Assembly: GCA_028571685.1 (NCBI GenBank)
Contig: CM053146.1
Location: 108,413,431-108,477,430, forward strand
Length of the DNA stretch: 64,000 bases
Origin: Heterohyrax brucei
Lineage: Eukaryota > Chordata > Mammalia > Hyracoidea > Procaviidae
Reading direction: 5' to 3'
Shown here: positions 1 through 9,910 of the stretch, piece by piece
Layout of the letters: each line of letters opens with the position of its first letter
How positions within the stretch are numbered: the first letter of the stretch is position 1
Made by a program: the position numbers and the translations under genes
The notes under the pieces: model-generated
What the model was told of the DNA's origin: nothing
What the model saw: only the letters and a program-made list of their open reading frames with translations
Databases searched by the model: none

Positions 1-440
1 CTCGGTGCCCTGGGCAGTCATACTATTCCAGCTGTTTTGCCCTCTGGCAAAAAGCGGCAGGTCTGGGGACTGGGTGTGGGAAAAGAGACAGCAGGTTACT
101 GACATGTGCCCCTCCCTACACACACAACCATAATTCTGGCAGTAGGTTTGTTTCTCTATGACTACAGCTGTTTTATGGTGGCTGTTTTTTCCATGACCGT
201 AACTTTCAACTGGGTTCTGGTCAGCATTTTTCCTTGTCCTGTCAGATCTTGGATGGCTTTTGCTCAGCGCTGTTATTAGCTGTAGAGCAAATAATTTAAC
301 TTTATCCAGAGAATTTCGTCTTGTCTTTGGATTCCTAAGAAATAACTCAAAAACCTTGGAATTTCTCCAGTAATTGATGTCTCTTTGATGAGGCTTCCCT
401 ACTACATGTGAGGGTTTGTGCTAATGAGGTACCTCAAATG
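1..440. other. Unassigned sequence, no gene seen
   Basis: No repeat family or open frame is recognised here. The stretch is AT-balanced, without a CpG cluster or splice-bounded frame. Confidence 0.4.
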
Positions 441-705
441 GAGGCTGGCCCAGCCAGAAAGACCAACTTGTGATGTCAGCTGCCCTCAATCATACACAAT
501 GAGGCCCAGTAAAGGATCTAAATATGGAAGCCCCGTGGACTTCCTTGTTGGTAAGACATTGAGGAGCACGGGAATGTAGTGACTTCTTTTCTGGGACATG
601 GAGATGTCATGCTGGCCATCCTCCTGGGCCTTGCCCCAGGTATCTCTTCATTATATCTTTCTGCTATAATAAATCTGTAATCATAGGTACACTCACTCGT
701 CACCA
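441..705 (+). mobile_element. Possible old LTR fragment
   Basis: The right part has a pyrimidine-rich stretch followed by an AATAAA signal and a short tail (about 668-700), an arrangement typical of the R/U5 side of a retroviral-type LTR. No internal region or second LTR is seen. It is old and broken, and the family is not assigned. Confidence 0.22.
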
Positions 706-889
706 TTGACACGGTTAGGTTCCAAAGACCAGGTTATGTAAAAATCGGCATTATTTAAAAATGAAGGTTTTCTTATTTTTCTGTTTTCAGTCCATTCATT
801 TGTTTGATTTTATTTAGAAAATATAAAAAAAATTTCTTTATTTAGGAATAATAACAGCTAAGATTTGCTTATCACTGTGACAAGTCCAT

Positions 890-1042
890 GAAAGCAAACC
901 AAACTTACTGTCCAATTCATAGTGACCCTATAGGTCAGTATAGAACTGTCGCACAGAGTTTCTTTCCTAGGAGCACTGGGCAGATTTGAATTGCACACCT
1001 TTAACAGATGTGGCATTTAACCACTACACCACCAGGGTTTCC
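890..1042 (-). mobile_element. AfroSINE copy with target-site duplication
   Basis: tRNA-related afrotherian SINE on the minus strand. Read on the plus strand it shows the complemented tail, the middle block 'gaccctatagg' and the complemented tRNA-like head ending 'ccaccagggtttcc'. A 9 bp direct repeat, 'acaagtcca', lies at 880-888 and 1046-1054 and is the target-site duplication. Confidence 0.92.
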
Positions 1043-1084
1043 ATAACAAGTCCAGTTACAGTTTATTCCTCTGCAAAGGAGACA

Positions 1085-1243
1085 ACCAACACCCAGTGCT
1101 ATCAAATCGATTCCGCCTCATAGCAACTCTATAGGACAGAGTAGAACTGCTCCATAGAGCTTCCAAGGAGCTCCTGCCAGATTCAAATTGCTGACCTTTT
1201 GGTTAGCAGATGTCACACTTAATCACTATGCCACCAGAGTTTG
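1085..1243 (-). mobile_element. AfroSINE copy with imperfect target-site duplication
   Basis: Minus-strand AfroSINE with the usual blocks: 'ctataggacagagtagaact', 'ttccaaggagc', 'gaccttttggttagcag' and the terminal 'ccaccag'. Flanks 'gcaaaggagaca' (1073-1084) and 'gcagaggagata' (1245-1256) are a two-mismatch duplication. It lies 40 bp from the previous copy in the same orientation, but each has its own duplication, so these are two separate insertions. Confidence 0.92.
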
Positions 1244-1256
1244 GGCAGAGGAGATA

Positions 1257-1961
1257 GGGAGGAGACCAAGCTGGATCAAGCTAGCCTGTGACTGAGGAGC
1301 ATGACTGGACCTCTTTCCCTTTCTCTGGCTGGGTCAGAACTCTTACAGAGCTGCCTCCAGGGCTGTACATTCACCACTGACAGCCCTGTGTTCGGGAGCC
1401 AGGAGCCTGGAGCCTGCCCCGGGACAGGACAGAGTCACTAAGGCTTGGAGCTTGGGGCTTCCTGCAAGGCACTGGGAGCCTGGCTGCCCGTGGTGATCAG
1501 GAAGAGGAGGGGCTAAGTCCATTGCAGGATGGCATCACCTGGCTGCAGAGTGTGTCCAGTAGGTCCTAGCCTAGGTCCTGGTGGGTGCTGAGTTAGGTGT
1601 ACCATATTTTTACTAAAGTAGTTGGTATCTTCTATGTTTGTTTGCTAATCATGCAGTCTCTTGTAAGCAAGATATGCTAATTTTTTTTTTTTTACAGTAT
1701 CTTTAAGAAGTGGCATAACTACACTTATAAATGCCTTGCAGGGGGAAAGTGTGGTTGACAGACAAACATAGAATTTGCACATTATTAGCGTAAAAATATG
1801 TAACCAGTTCCTGGTATGCCTAGGTCCTATTACCAAATTCACACAATTCATACCTTAGTAGGACTTCACAGTTAGGTGCACAGTACAAGAGAAAAATATG
1901 TTAGCATGTATTTAACTCATTCTATTCTTATAGCATATAATGCATGCATGCGCAGACACAC
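1257..1961. other. Unassigned sequence, GC-rich at first
   Basis: Positions 1290-1580 are GC-rich but CpG-poor. The rest is AT-rich with a 12-13 base T run near 1681. No gene or repeat is recognised. Confidence 0.4.
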
Positions 1962-1983
1962 TCACACACACACACACACACAC
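1962..1983. repeat. (CA)n microsatellite
   Basis: An uninterrupted CA run of about eleven units directly abuts the left end of the mariner derivative that follows. Confidence 0.9.
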
Positions 1984-2487
1984 GGTCTGACAACTAAGTC
2001 TGTGAATTTAGCTGTTCTAAATGCTACATACCTCATTACTGAATGTCACTATGGTCACCTTCGAGGTACTCCCCTGGGGAAGCTACGCACCTATGCTGGC
2101 ACGTACTCCACCCTTACAAAGCAGTTTTAGAACTCTTTCTGGAATGCCCATTGCACACGATGGCTCGATGACAAGGTCGTAGACTCAGTGGTACAATTGT
2201 AAACAAAATAACTGTATTGGAACACCATTGCTACTTATCCGATCTGGCCCCCAGTGTTTATCTTTACCCAAAGAGAAAGGAAATATTGAAAGGAAGGCAT
2301 TTTGAGAACATTCAGGAGGACACCAAAGGTAATATGACAGTTCTGATGGTCCTTCCAGAAAAAGAGTTCTAAAATTGCTTTGAAGGATGGACTAGGTGCT
2401 GGAATTGAAGGTGACTGTGGTGATATTCAGCAGAGATATGTAGCACCTTTCCTAGGATAAGTTCATGAACTTAAAAGGCAGTCCTCA
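1982..2487. mobile_element. Mariner derivative with inverted arms
   Basis: Left arm (1982-about 2140) is the 3' end of a mariner transposase region on the minus strand, beginning 'ggtctgacaactaagtctg'. Right arm (about 2215-2487) is the same 3' end on the plus strand: translation around 2226-2400 gives SPDLAP-, KRKEILKGRHFEN- and EKEF-like pieces typical of mariner C termini. The right end 'ggcagtcctca' is roughly the inverted copy of the left end. A normal mariner has one 3' transposase end, so this copy is an internally rearranged, non-coding fold-back form. Confidence 0.75.
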
Positions 2488-2555
2488 TATATATAATTAA
2501 CATATGTCATATAGCATAGTGATTCTAGACTAACACGAACTTGAACAAATTATTT

Positions 2556-3716
2556 ATTCATTTAAATATTTTATTGTGATTAAAGAAAAGTTTATAATCC
2601 AAGTCAATTTCCATATAAAACCCTCTACACACACCTCTATGCAACTCTAGTTGCTCTCCCAACCCTGTGACCACACTCTTCTCCTTTCTGCCCTGTACTT
2701 CCTGTGTTCATTCAACCAACTCTTGTCCCCTGCTCTCCATCCTCCCACCTTGTTTCTCTAGAGGAGCTGCTCCAACAGCCTCATGTCTTTTATAGCCCAG
2801 TCCAATTTCTGACTGAAAAGTTGTCTTCGGTACAGGTTTCATCTCTGGGCTAGCAGAGAGTCCAGGAGCCGTGTTCTTGGGGGACTCTGCAGGACATCAG
2901 AGCATCAAGTCTGATCTTTTAGTAGGATCCTAGATCTACACCCCCCTCCTCCAGTCTTCTCCAGCTAACTTGGGGAGTCTATATTGTATTTCCTGTCAGG
3001 GCAGTCATTGTTGGTAGTCAGGAATCATCTAGTTCTTTTGGTTCCATGTTTATGTAGTCCCTGGATCATATGGCCCCTTCTGTCTCCTGGGTTCGTATTT
3101 TCCTCTTGTCTTTGATGTCCTTCATTTTCCTCTGCTCTGGATAGATTGGTCCCAAATAATGCTCCTGAGTTGGCAGCTTGCTAGTTTTTAAGATGCCAGA
3201 TGCCACTCACAAAAATGAGATACAGAACATTTTCTTAAAAAAGAAAAAAGTTATGCCAATTGACCTAGATGTCCCCTGAAAGCATGGTCCCCAGACCTCC
3301 ACTCCGCTATTCTGACCTTCAAAATATTGAGTTGTTTTAGGAAACTTCCCAGCTCTTTGTACAGCCCAGCAATGTTATTCTCCCTCTACCATGTGCTGTC
3401 ACTCCCTTCCTTAACCCAGTTCCTACCTACTGTCTAATCTATGAATAACCATCTCCTTCCCTTCCCTCCCTGGGAACCATCGAAGATTATTTTCTTCTGT
3501 GTGTAACCTTTCTCTTGAGTCCTCATAATATTAGTCTCATGCAGTATTTGTCCTTTTGCGACTGACTAATTTCACTCAACCTGTCTTTTGACTCCATGTT
3601 TCCCGAGGTCATCATTGATCTTTATCACTGCATAGTGTTCCATTGTGTGAATACACCGTAGTTTATCCATTTATCCATTGACAGGCACCTAGGTTGATTC
3701 TATCTTTTTGCTATTG
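2556..3716 (-). mobile_element. LINE-1 3' UTR and ORF2 tail, minus strand
   Basis: On the plus strand it begins with the complemented A-rich tail ('ttttattgtgatt' near 2570), then a long pyrimidine-rich 3' UTR complement, then motifs of the complemented ORF2 end ('catagtgttccattgtgtga' at 3631-3650). The element is 5' truncated. The type is the one I associate with elephant. Confidence 0.75.
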
Positions 3717-3717
3717 A

Positions 3718-4134
3718 CATATTTTAGTTGAAATATAACACACATAAAGATAAGTATTCAAAGTCAGAAGTGTACAGCTCAATGAATGTTATAGAGTGAA
3801 CCCATCTAGCACATGGAGAGAGAAAGAGCACATTACTAGCTCCCCCAAAAGCCCCCTCCCACTATCCTTCTGTCCAGTGGTAACCACTATCCTTACTTCA
3901 AACACCATAGAAAAGTGCATGCAAAAGGAATTGTGTAGTATGAATTATTTTATATCTGGCTTCTTTTACTCAATATTATGGAATCTATGTTTTGTGTATC
4001 AGTGGTTCCGGCATTCTTTGCTGCATAGTCAGTCATAAAATATTTCAAAATGTACTCATTCCATTATTCTGGGGCAGTTGTTTTCAAGTTTGGGTTATTA
4101 TGAGCATTATTGTCCATATTTTTTGGTTCATACA
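3718..4134 (-). mobile_element. Older LINE-1 3' part, left piece
   Basis: An L1M-type 3' region on the minus strand, recognised by complemented motifs such as 'gttgaaatataacacac' and 'gtacagctcaatgaatg'. It continues after the LTR insertion at 4736. Confidence 0.65.
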
Positions 4135-4735
4135 TGTCTTAGGCTAGATTCTTTCGAGTAACAAAGCCAATGAAATATATACATACACATGCATAAACAC
4201 AGAGAGAGATTTAATTCAAGGAAATAGCTCACACAGAGGCAGAGGCTGGCAAGTCCCAAGTCTGTGGGTCAGGCAGGCTGCAAACATCTCCTAACTCATG
4301 TAGTTGCAGGAGGTAATGAACCCAAGATCAGTAGGCTAGACAGCAGGCTCTGCTCCTGGGCTGCAGGAGCTGATGAATCCAAGATTGACAGGTAAGATGG
4401 CAAGGAGCTGGCTCCGAGACTATGGGAGACAGTACAGCAGGCCACTGGCTAGAGTTCCAAGAAGCAGAGGTCAAATGACAAGCTAGATGTAGCCAGAGAG
4501 AGCAAAAGTCAGGGAACTTTGCCAGAACATCCATATACATTGGATGAAGGCCAAACCCCAAAGGAAATATCCTTACAACTGACTGGTTGATCACATCAGA
4601 TCACATCATGGAGCTGATTATACTGTTACATAGCTACCAGATTACATTATAACTGCCAAACTACATTATTACATAACTGCCAAACCACTGAGAATCATGG
4701 CCCAGACAAGTTGACACACAATCTCAGCCACCACA
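4135..4735 (-). mobile_element. MLT2-like (ERVL class) solo LTR, minus strand
   Basis: Starts 'tgtcttagg' and ends near 'cagccaccaca', with the complemented 'aagttgacac' block that marks MLT2-type LTRs. It interrupts the old LINE-1. It is an old, non-coding fossil related to the copies at 5200-5827 and 14194-14960. Confidence 0.6.
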
Positions 4736-5199
4736 ACATGAATGCAGTTCTTTAGGGGGATTTATGTTGGAGTGCAATTGCTGAGTCATAAGATAGGAGG
4801 TTTGTCAGCTCTAGTAGACTTTGCCAAACAAATTTTCAAAGTGGTTGTGTCAATTTAGATTTCTTCTACTGTGAATAAAAGTTCCAATTGTTTCACTTCT
4901 CCACCAACTCTTGGCCCGTCTGTCTTTTCTGATTGTAATCACTCTCACGCCTTCATGCTAGTTCTTGCATTGGGACTTTAGTGTGCAATACCTTGCTAGC
5001 TATTGAGGTCAAGCACTTTTTCATATTTTTATTGTCCATTTGGGTATTCATTTCTGTGCAGAGCCTGTTGAAGCATGTGCTCATTTTTCTATTAGGTTGA
5101 TGCTCTATGTTCTCTTTATGTTCTGGATGCAAAAGCCTACTTCTATTTCTTCCTTCTCAGTATCTGTCCAACTGTTGTCATGCATTTTTGTAATGTGGC
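4736..5199 (-). mobile_element. Older LINE-1 3' part, right piece
   Basis: Resumes the LINE-1 interrupted at 4134: complemented motifs 'gagtgcaattgctgagtcat' and 'tttcaaagtggttgtgtcaa' are classic for L1 3' ends. Confidence 0.7.
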
Positions 5200-5827
5200 A
5201 TTAAGATTGTCTGCTAACTTTGCTGGGCCGTGATTCTCAGTGTTTCGGCAGTTGCATAATGCTGTGGTCACCTCTACAATGGAGTGTGTTGCAGTACTGG
5301 CAGGGGCAGGACCTGTGATGGCTCACCACCTGTTACACCTTCATCTCTTTGCCTTCTGCCACCTGCTTTGTGTCAGCTCACGTGATCAAGGTTTAGGCTT
5401 GTTATGGATGCAGCAGCTGCTTCTCTTTTGTCTTCTTGTCTTCTGTGGATCTTGGGACTTGAACTAGCAGCTCACCTGTCCATCTTGGGATTCACTGATT
5501 TTCACAAGCTGTGAGTAAGAGTCCTGTTTGCAGGCCTGCTGATCCTAGGTTTGCCAGCTCTGCAGCTGTGTGAATCAGCAGAAACCTTAAAGCCTTGCCT
5601 GCTGTCTTAGGATTCGTTGGCTTTCACAGCCTGGAAGTGGGGCCCCCGCTCTCTGACCTGTAAGCCTTCGCTTTGCCAGCTTCCATAGCTGTATGAGGCT
5701 TGGATTCCAACCCAGGACTTCGGACAATTCAGCCTGTACAATTATCCGAGCTATTTCCTTGATATGTTTCTATCTATATTTATACAGTCTGTTAGTTTTG
5801 CTTCTCTAAAGAACCTGGCATAAGACA
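5200..5827 (+). mobile_element. MLT2-like (ERVL class) LTR, plus strand
   Basis: Shares with 14194-14960 the blocks 'tcttgggactt', 'tcttgggattc', 'tatttccttgatat' and the end 'gttttgcttctctaaagaac', finishing 'cataagaca'. It begins where the old LINE-1 stops. It is old and non-coding, and no internal region follows. Confidence 0.6.
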
Positions 5828-6830
5828 TAGGGTGATGTCATATTTCACCAGACTTTAGAAGAATCACCACTAGGATTAAGCCGAAGCACATCCCTGTGAA
5901 GTACAGGTCAGACGTACCTCCGCTCTCCAGTGTTTTAACTCATTCAAACACTAGACATCCTCCTCACAGCATTCTACTTGTCTGCAATGACTACACGGAA
6001 CTCACAGGCCATACTCACAATTCTGGGGTTTACTAGGGAACTAAAAGGCTACTACTTGGGATTAGGATCAATATGGAAGTAACAGGAACACCTCAGGAGA
6101 CAGGACATAGGATACAGTCCACCAGGACAGTTCCCAACCTCCCAGCAGCCCTGCTCTCGGCCTCTGCCCTGCTCGGGTGAGTATTACAGCACTTTGTTTA
6201 GTTCTGTCACTCCACCAACAAGCCTCCTGCTCAAAGACACTTCTTCACGATTCGGCAAGCAGCAGTCTGTGCGGGCCTCCTGATTCTTACCACTCATGCT
6301 ATCCTGCACTGTCTCCAGTGCTGTAATTCTCTAAGCCTCCTGAGTCTAGGAGGTTCTTGGCTCAGGGATACTGTGTCAAAGGATGCTCTTCACGGGGCCA
6401 GGAAGTCTACTGCAGCAGTCTTGTGTTGTCTCCTGGTTGTCACAACTCACACTATCTTGTACCATTACCATCTCCATCTCTGCCTCCTTGATCTACTTAG
6501 GGATCCAGGGTACAAGGATGCTCTTCACTCTCTGCTCTTCTTAATGGTATTGATATCACCCATCAACTTGTAGGATTAGTTCTTCCTAACCCTTGTGGCA
6601 CAGCAAAATGGACCAACCCTCCTGACAGGTTACAGGCTTCTTATTTGCATAGTCCCAGCCAGTCCTGGGAAGTTTTATATACCCCATTTACATAGTTCTA
6701 GCCAACTTCCATGGGAGTTACAAAATCACGGCCACAAAGGCCTTACAGCAAGAAAAGCCCATTGCCCTGGAATTTTATTTCTGCGTATGTTATGACCCAT
6801 ACAATACACTGTTGTTATTTTTGTTTTAAG
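5828..6830. other. Unassigned, possibly a minus-strand LTR-like repeat
   Basis: Moderately pyrimidine-rich sequence with the phrase 'aaggatgctcttcac' occurring twice (near 6378 and 6515). The composition resembles an LTR on the minus strand, but no family or clear ends are recognised. Confidence 0.25.
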
Positions 6831-7024
6831 CAGATGTTTTGAGAATTGCTGTGTGTAGTATGAGGTTCATATCTCTGGATTACCCTCTTTTCTGAGCTCT
6901 TAGTCCTTCAAGTTTTGCTGCTTCTATAGAGCTTTCAAACATTGTTTTGCAGATTTTATCCCACTTTTCCAGTTGCTTTTAGAGGTAGGATTGTCCTAAC
7001 ACAATCTAACCTGTCATGGTTGAA

Positions 7025-7170
7025 TACATAACCTGGCTTTGTATCCTAGTTCTATCAATTATTTAGCACAATTATTCAACTTTTGTGTCTCCACAACTTT
7101 AAATATAGAGTGGTCATAAAACTTCATGGGGTTGTTGAAAGGATAAAATATTTATTTAGCACAGATTCTC
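7025..7170 (+). mobile_element. MIR fragment
   Basis: Core-SINE features: 'taacctggctttgtatcc', then a CAATTATTTAGCA-like core, then 'ggggttgttgaaaggataaa' close to the MIR 3' block. Diverged, as expected for MIR. Confidence 0.6.
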
Positions 7171-7182
7171 ACATAAACCCGA

Positions 7183-7341
7183 GCTAACACCATTGCCGTC
7201 AAGACAATTCTAACTCATAACAACCCTATAGGACAGTGTAGAACTGCTCCATAGGGTTTCCAAGGAGTAGCTGATAGATTTGAACTGCAGCCCGTTTGGC
7301 TAGCAGCTTAGGTTCTAAACTACTGTGTTACCAGGGCTTCT
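7183..7341 (-). mobile_element. AfroSINE copy
   Basis: Minus-strand copy with 'aaccctataggacagtgtag', 'catagggtttccaaggag' and the complemented head ending 'ccagggcttct'. No convincing target duplication is seen. Confidence 0.88.
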
Positions 7342-7401
7342 CAGATAAAGTAACCTCAATAAAATATAGACTATATTTTTCCAGGGGCTGTTATATATAA
7401 A

Positions 7402-7462
7402 AACCAAAATACCAAACCCACTGCCATATGAGTAGGGTCCAACTCATAGCCCCTAGGTGATT
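7402..7462 (-). mobile_element. AfroSINE 3' fragment
   Basis: Only the 3' tail and the first about 45 bases of an AfroSINE ('accaaacccactgcc') remain before similarity stops. Confidence 0.6.
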
Positions 7463-7809
7463 AATAAAATCAATTGAGTGAATAAGTAAATATATGAATA
7501 CCTCTGAAAGGGGGATGTTTTAAGTATGTCCCTTTAAATACACCCTTACAGAGAAGATAATTTCTGAGAAGTGAATTGTTCAAGTTCACAGAAGTGAGAC
7601 AGTGTTCTGACTTACCTACTCCATGTTACCATTTATCTTGGTGACAGTCTGGGACTAGTGGGCCCTGAATTCAGCAGTCAAGACTGAGGACAGCCCTGAT
7701 TGCAGCCCTGGTCTAAAAACTAATTTAAACAACAACAACAAAAAAAGGTTCACCAAATACTTTCAAGCATCTAGTGTGTCAGACACTTGCAAGATGATCT
7801 AGAGTTTAC
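7463..7809. other. Unassigned sequence
   Basis: No repeat family or gene is recognised. A short (AAC)n-like run occurs near 7730. Confidence 0.35.
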
Positions 7810-8770
7810 CAGTCACAGCCTGGAGAAAAGATCATTCCAGGCAAGGAGAACAGCACACGCAGAGATCCAGAATGTGGGCACACACCTGGCAATTAACAGG
7901 GACTGAAGACAGGCCAGAGTGCATGGAGCATAGAGAACAGGAGGCATGGAGTCTAAGACATGAGTAGGAGCCAGAAGGAGACGACCATAGCAGCCGAAGA
8001 GAAACAGTAAACCATAGAAGTGTTTCAAACAGAAAGGAGGTTTTATCGGATTTACATGCTGAAATGATTAGGCTGCCTACAATGGAAAGAAGAAATTGCA
8101 TGGGATAAAACTAGACAGAAGGCTCTCTTATTCATCTAGCACTGCCATCCTTTATAGTAGAAAATACCACAAGTGAATGGCCTTAACAAAGAGAAACCTA
8201 TTTCTTTACAGTAAAGTAGGCTAAAAGTGCAAATTTAGGATGTCACCTCAGGGGGAAGGTTTTCGCTCTCTACTGGCTCTGGAGCAAGGTCCTTATTGTC
8301 AATCTTCCCTTGCAGTGTAGCTTCTCAGGCATAAGGACCCTGAGTTCAAAGGACAAGGTCTGTTCCCACTGTTTCTCTCCAGGCAGTATGAGGTCCCCAG
8401 CACTCTGCTTGCTTCCTTTCTCTCTTATCTCACAACAGATTGCCTCACAACACAACACAACCTCGTCACAAAATTTGAGTCCTGCCCCACCAACACAACT
8501 GCTGCCTATCCATCCTCATTAACATCAGAGAGGCACAATTTACCACACATAGGAAAACCACGCAATACCAAGGGATCATGGCCCAGCCACACTGATACAC
8601 ACATTTTGTGGGGGACATAATTCATTCCATGACAGAGGCCATTACAGTTTCCCAGGAAATAGAAGTTGATAGCTTGGGCTAGTGTGGTAGTGGTAGAGAT
8701 GGAGACAAATTAGACAGATATTTGGTTAGTAAATTAGCAGGACCTGGTGAAAATTTGGATTTGTGGAAAA
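7810..8770 (+). mobile_element. Ancient interspersed repeat split by an LTR
   Basis: The left piece (7810-8123) contains 'cattccaggcaaggagaaca', and the right piece (8635-8770) contains 'gtggtagtggtagagatgga'. The two halves read on continuously if 8124-8634 is removed. I recognise the pattern as a widespread old mammalian repeat but cannot name the family. Related pieces lie at 22240-22370/25555-25700 and perhaps at 28485-28650. Confidence 0.45.
8124..8634 (-). mobile_element. MaLR-like (MLT1-related) solo LTR, minus strand
   Basis: Complement of an LTR that on its sense strand starts near 'tgctatggattgaattgtgt' and carries AATAAA near its end. Flanking 5-mers 'aaggc' (8119-8123) and 'gaggc' (8635-8639) fit a decayed 5 bp target duplication. 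No internal region remains; it is an old non-coding fossil. Confidence 0.7.
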
Positions 8771-9186
8771 GAGACTCATCTAAGCTGACTATCACATGCA
8801 GCTGAATCATTGTGATATCATTCAGAGAAACTAGGAACTCTAGAAGAAGGCTAAAGTTTGCTGGGGAGGAAAGGTCCTATCATTTTGGTGTGAGTTCCTA
8901 TTGATTTTCAATTTCCATTAAAAGCAAAAAGCAAAACCAGTATTAGTTGGGGCTAAGACGGAGTATCCCACATCAGCAGGTGAAATTCACTCACTGACAA
9001 TTTTGACACTGACTGGAGGCTGAAAGATCTCTCCTTAGAATTCACTGGCTTCATAATGTGTCCAGAGGATGTGTAACTTTTGTGAGAAAATTTCAAGGTA
9101 AATAATATTTTAGTTGATCTATTTAAATTAGGTTCGTCATTTGGTCCAATATATTTTGTGTTCTCTGTGAGTACGTTTCAACCCTT
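8771..9186. other. Unassigned sequence
   Basis: No gene or repeat is recognised. Confidence 0.35.
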
Positions 9187-9572
9187 GTCTGTCCGTTTGC
9201 TGTACTGTGGAGAGGCTTGCACATTGCTAAGATGCTGGAAGCTGTGCTACTAGCATTGCAGACACCAGCAGTGTTGCCTATGGTGGGCAAGTGTCAGTGG
9301 AACATCCAGACTTAGACAGACTAGAAGGAAAAGCCTGGTGATCTACGTCCAAAATTTAGCCAATGAAAACGTCAGGGATCAACCGCTAGAAGAGGACCTT
9401 GTGTTTAGTAGAGGGCCAACAAGAGGGTAGAAGACCCTCAGTGACTTGAATTAGCACAGCAGCTGCAACAACGAACTTAACCATGCTGGCAGTCGTGAGG
9501 GTGATGCAGGACTGGGCAACACTTCACTTTATGCACAGTGGCCATGAGTCAGAGCTGACTCAGTGTCAGTTA
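9187..9572 (+). mobile_element. Internally deleted RTE LINE, plus strand
   Basis: The first about 190 bases match the complement of the 5' end of the RTE copy at 58804-60885 ('gatgctggaagctgtgc', 'cagactagaaggaaaagcc'). The last about 190 match RTE 3' ends such as 37431-37702 ('agcagctgcaacaa', 'gcaggactgggcaacact'). The whole coding middle is absent. Confidence 0.65.
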
Positions 9573-9751
9573 TCTATCTCCATTCATCTGCAAGAGCATG
9601 AATAAGGGTGATTCTAAGAATACAAGTATGTTTACAGTCAGTTAATGGATTCCTATAGGTCGTTTCTGGACTCACCTCAGGGCATCCATGAAGCCCTTGA
9701 AATCGTATGCAAACGTTGACCATTTTTCTGGAGGAAAAAGAAAACATATCC

Positions 9752-9910
9752 CAAATCAAACTGTAGTTGTTGAGTCGATTCCAACTCATAGTGACCCTAT
9801 AGGACAGAATAGAACTGCCCCGTCGGGTTTCTAAGGAGCACCTAGTAGATTTGAACTGCTGATCTTTTGTTTAGGAGCTGCTATAGCTCTTAATCACTAT
9901 ACCACCAGGG
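9752..9910 (-). mobile_element. AfroSINE copy
   Basis: Full-length minus-strand copy with 'gaccctataggacagaatag' and the complemented head 'cactataccaccaggg'. Confidence 0.92.

Noticed and set aside
1290-1580. GC-rich segment as a CpG island promoter
   Set aside because: CpG dinucleotides are rare despite the GC content.
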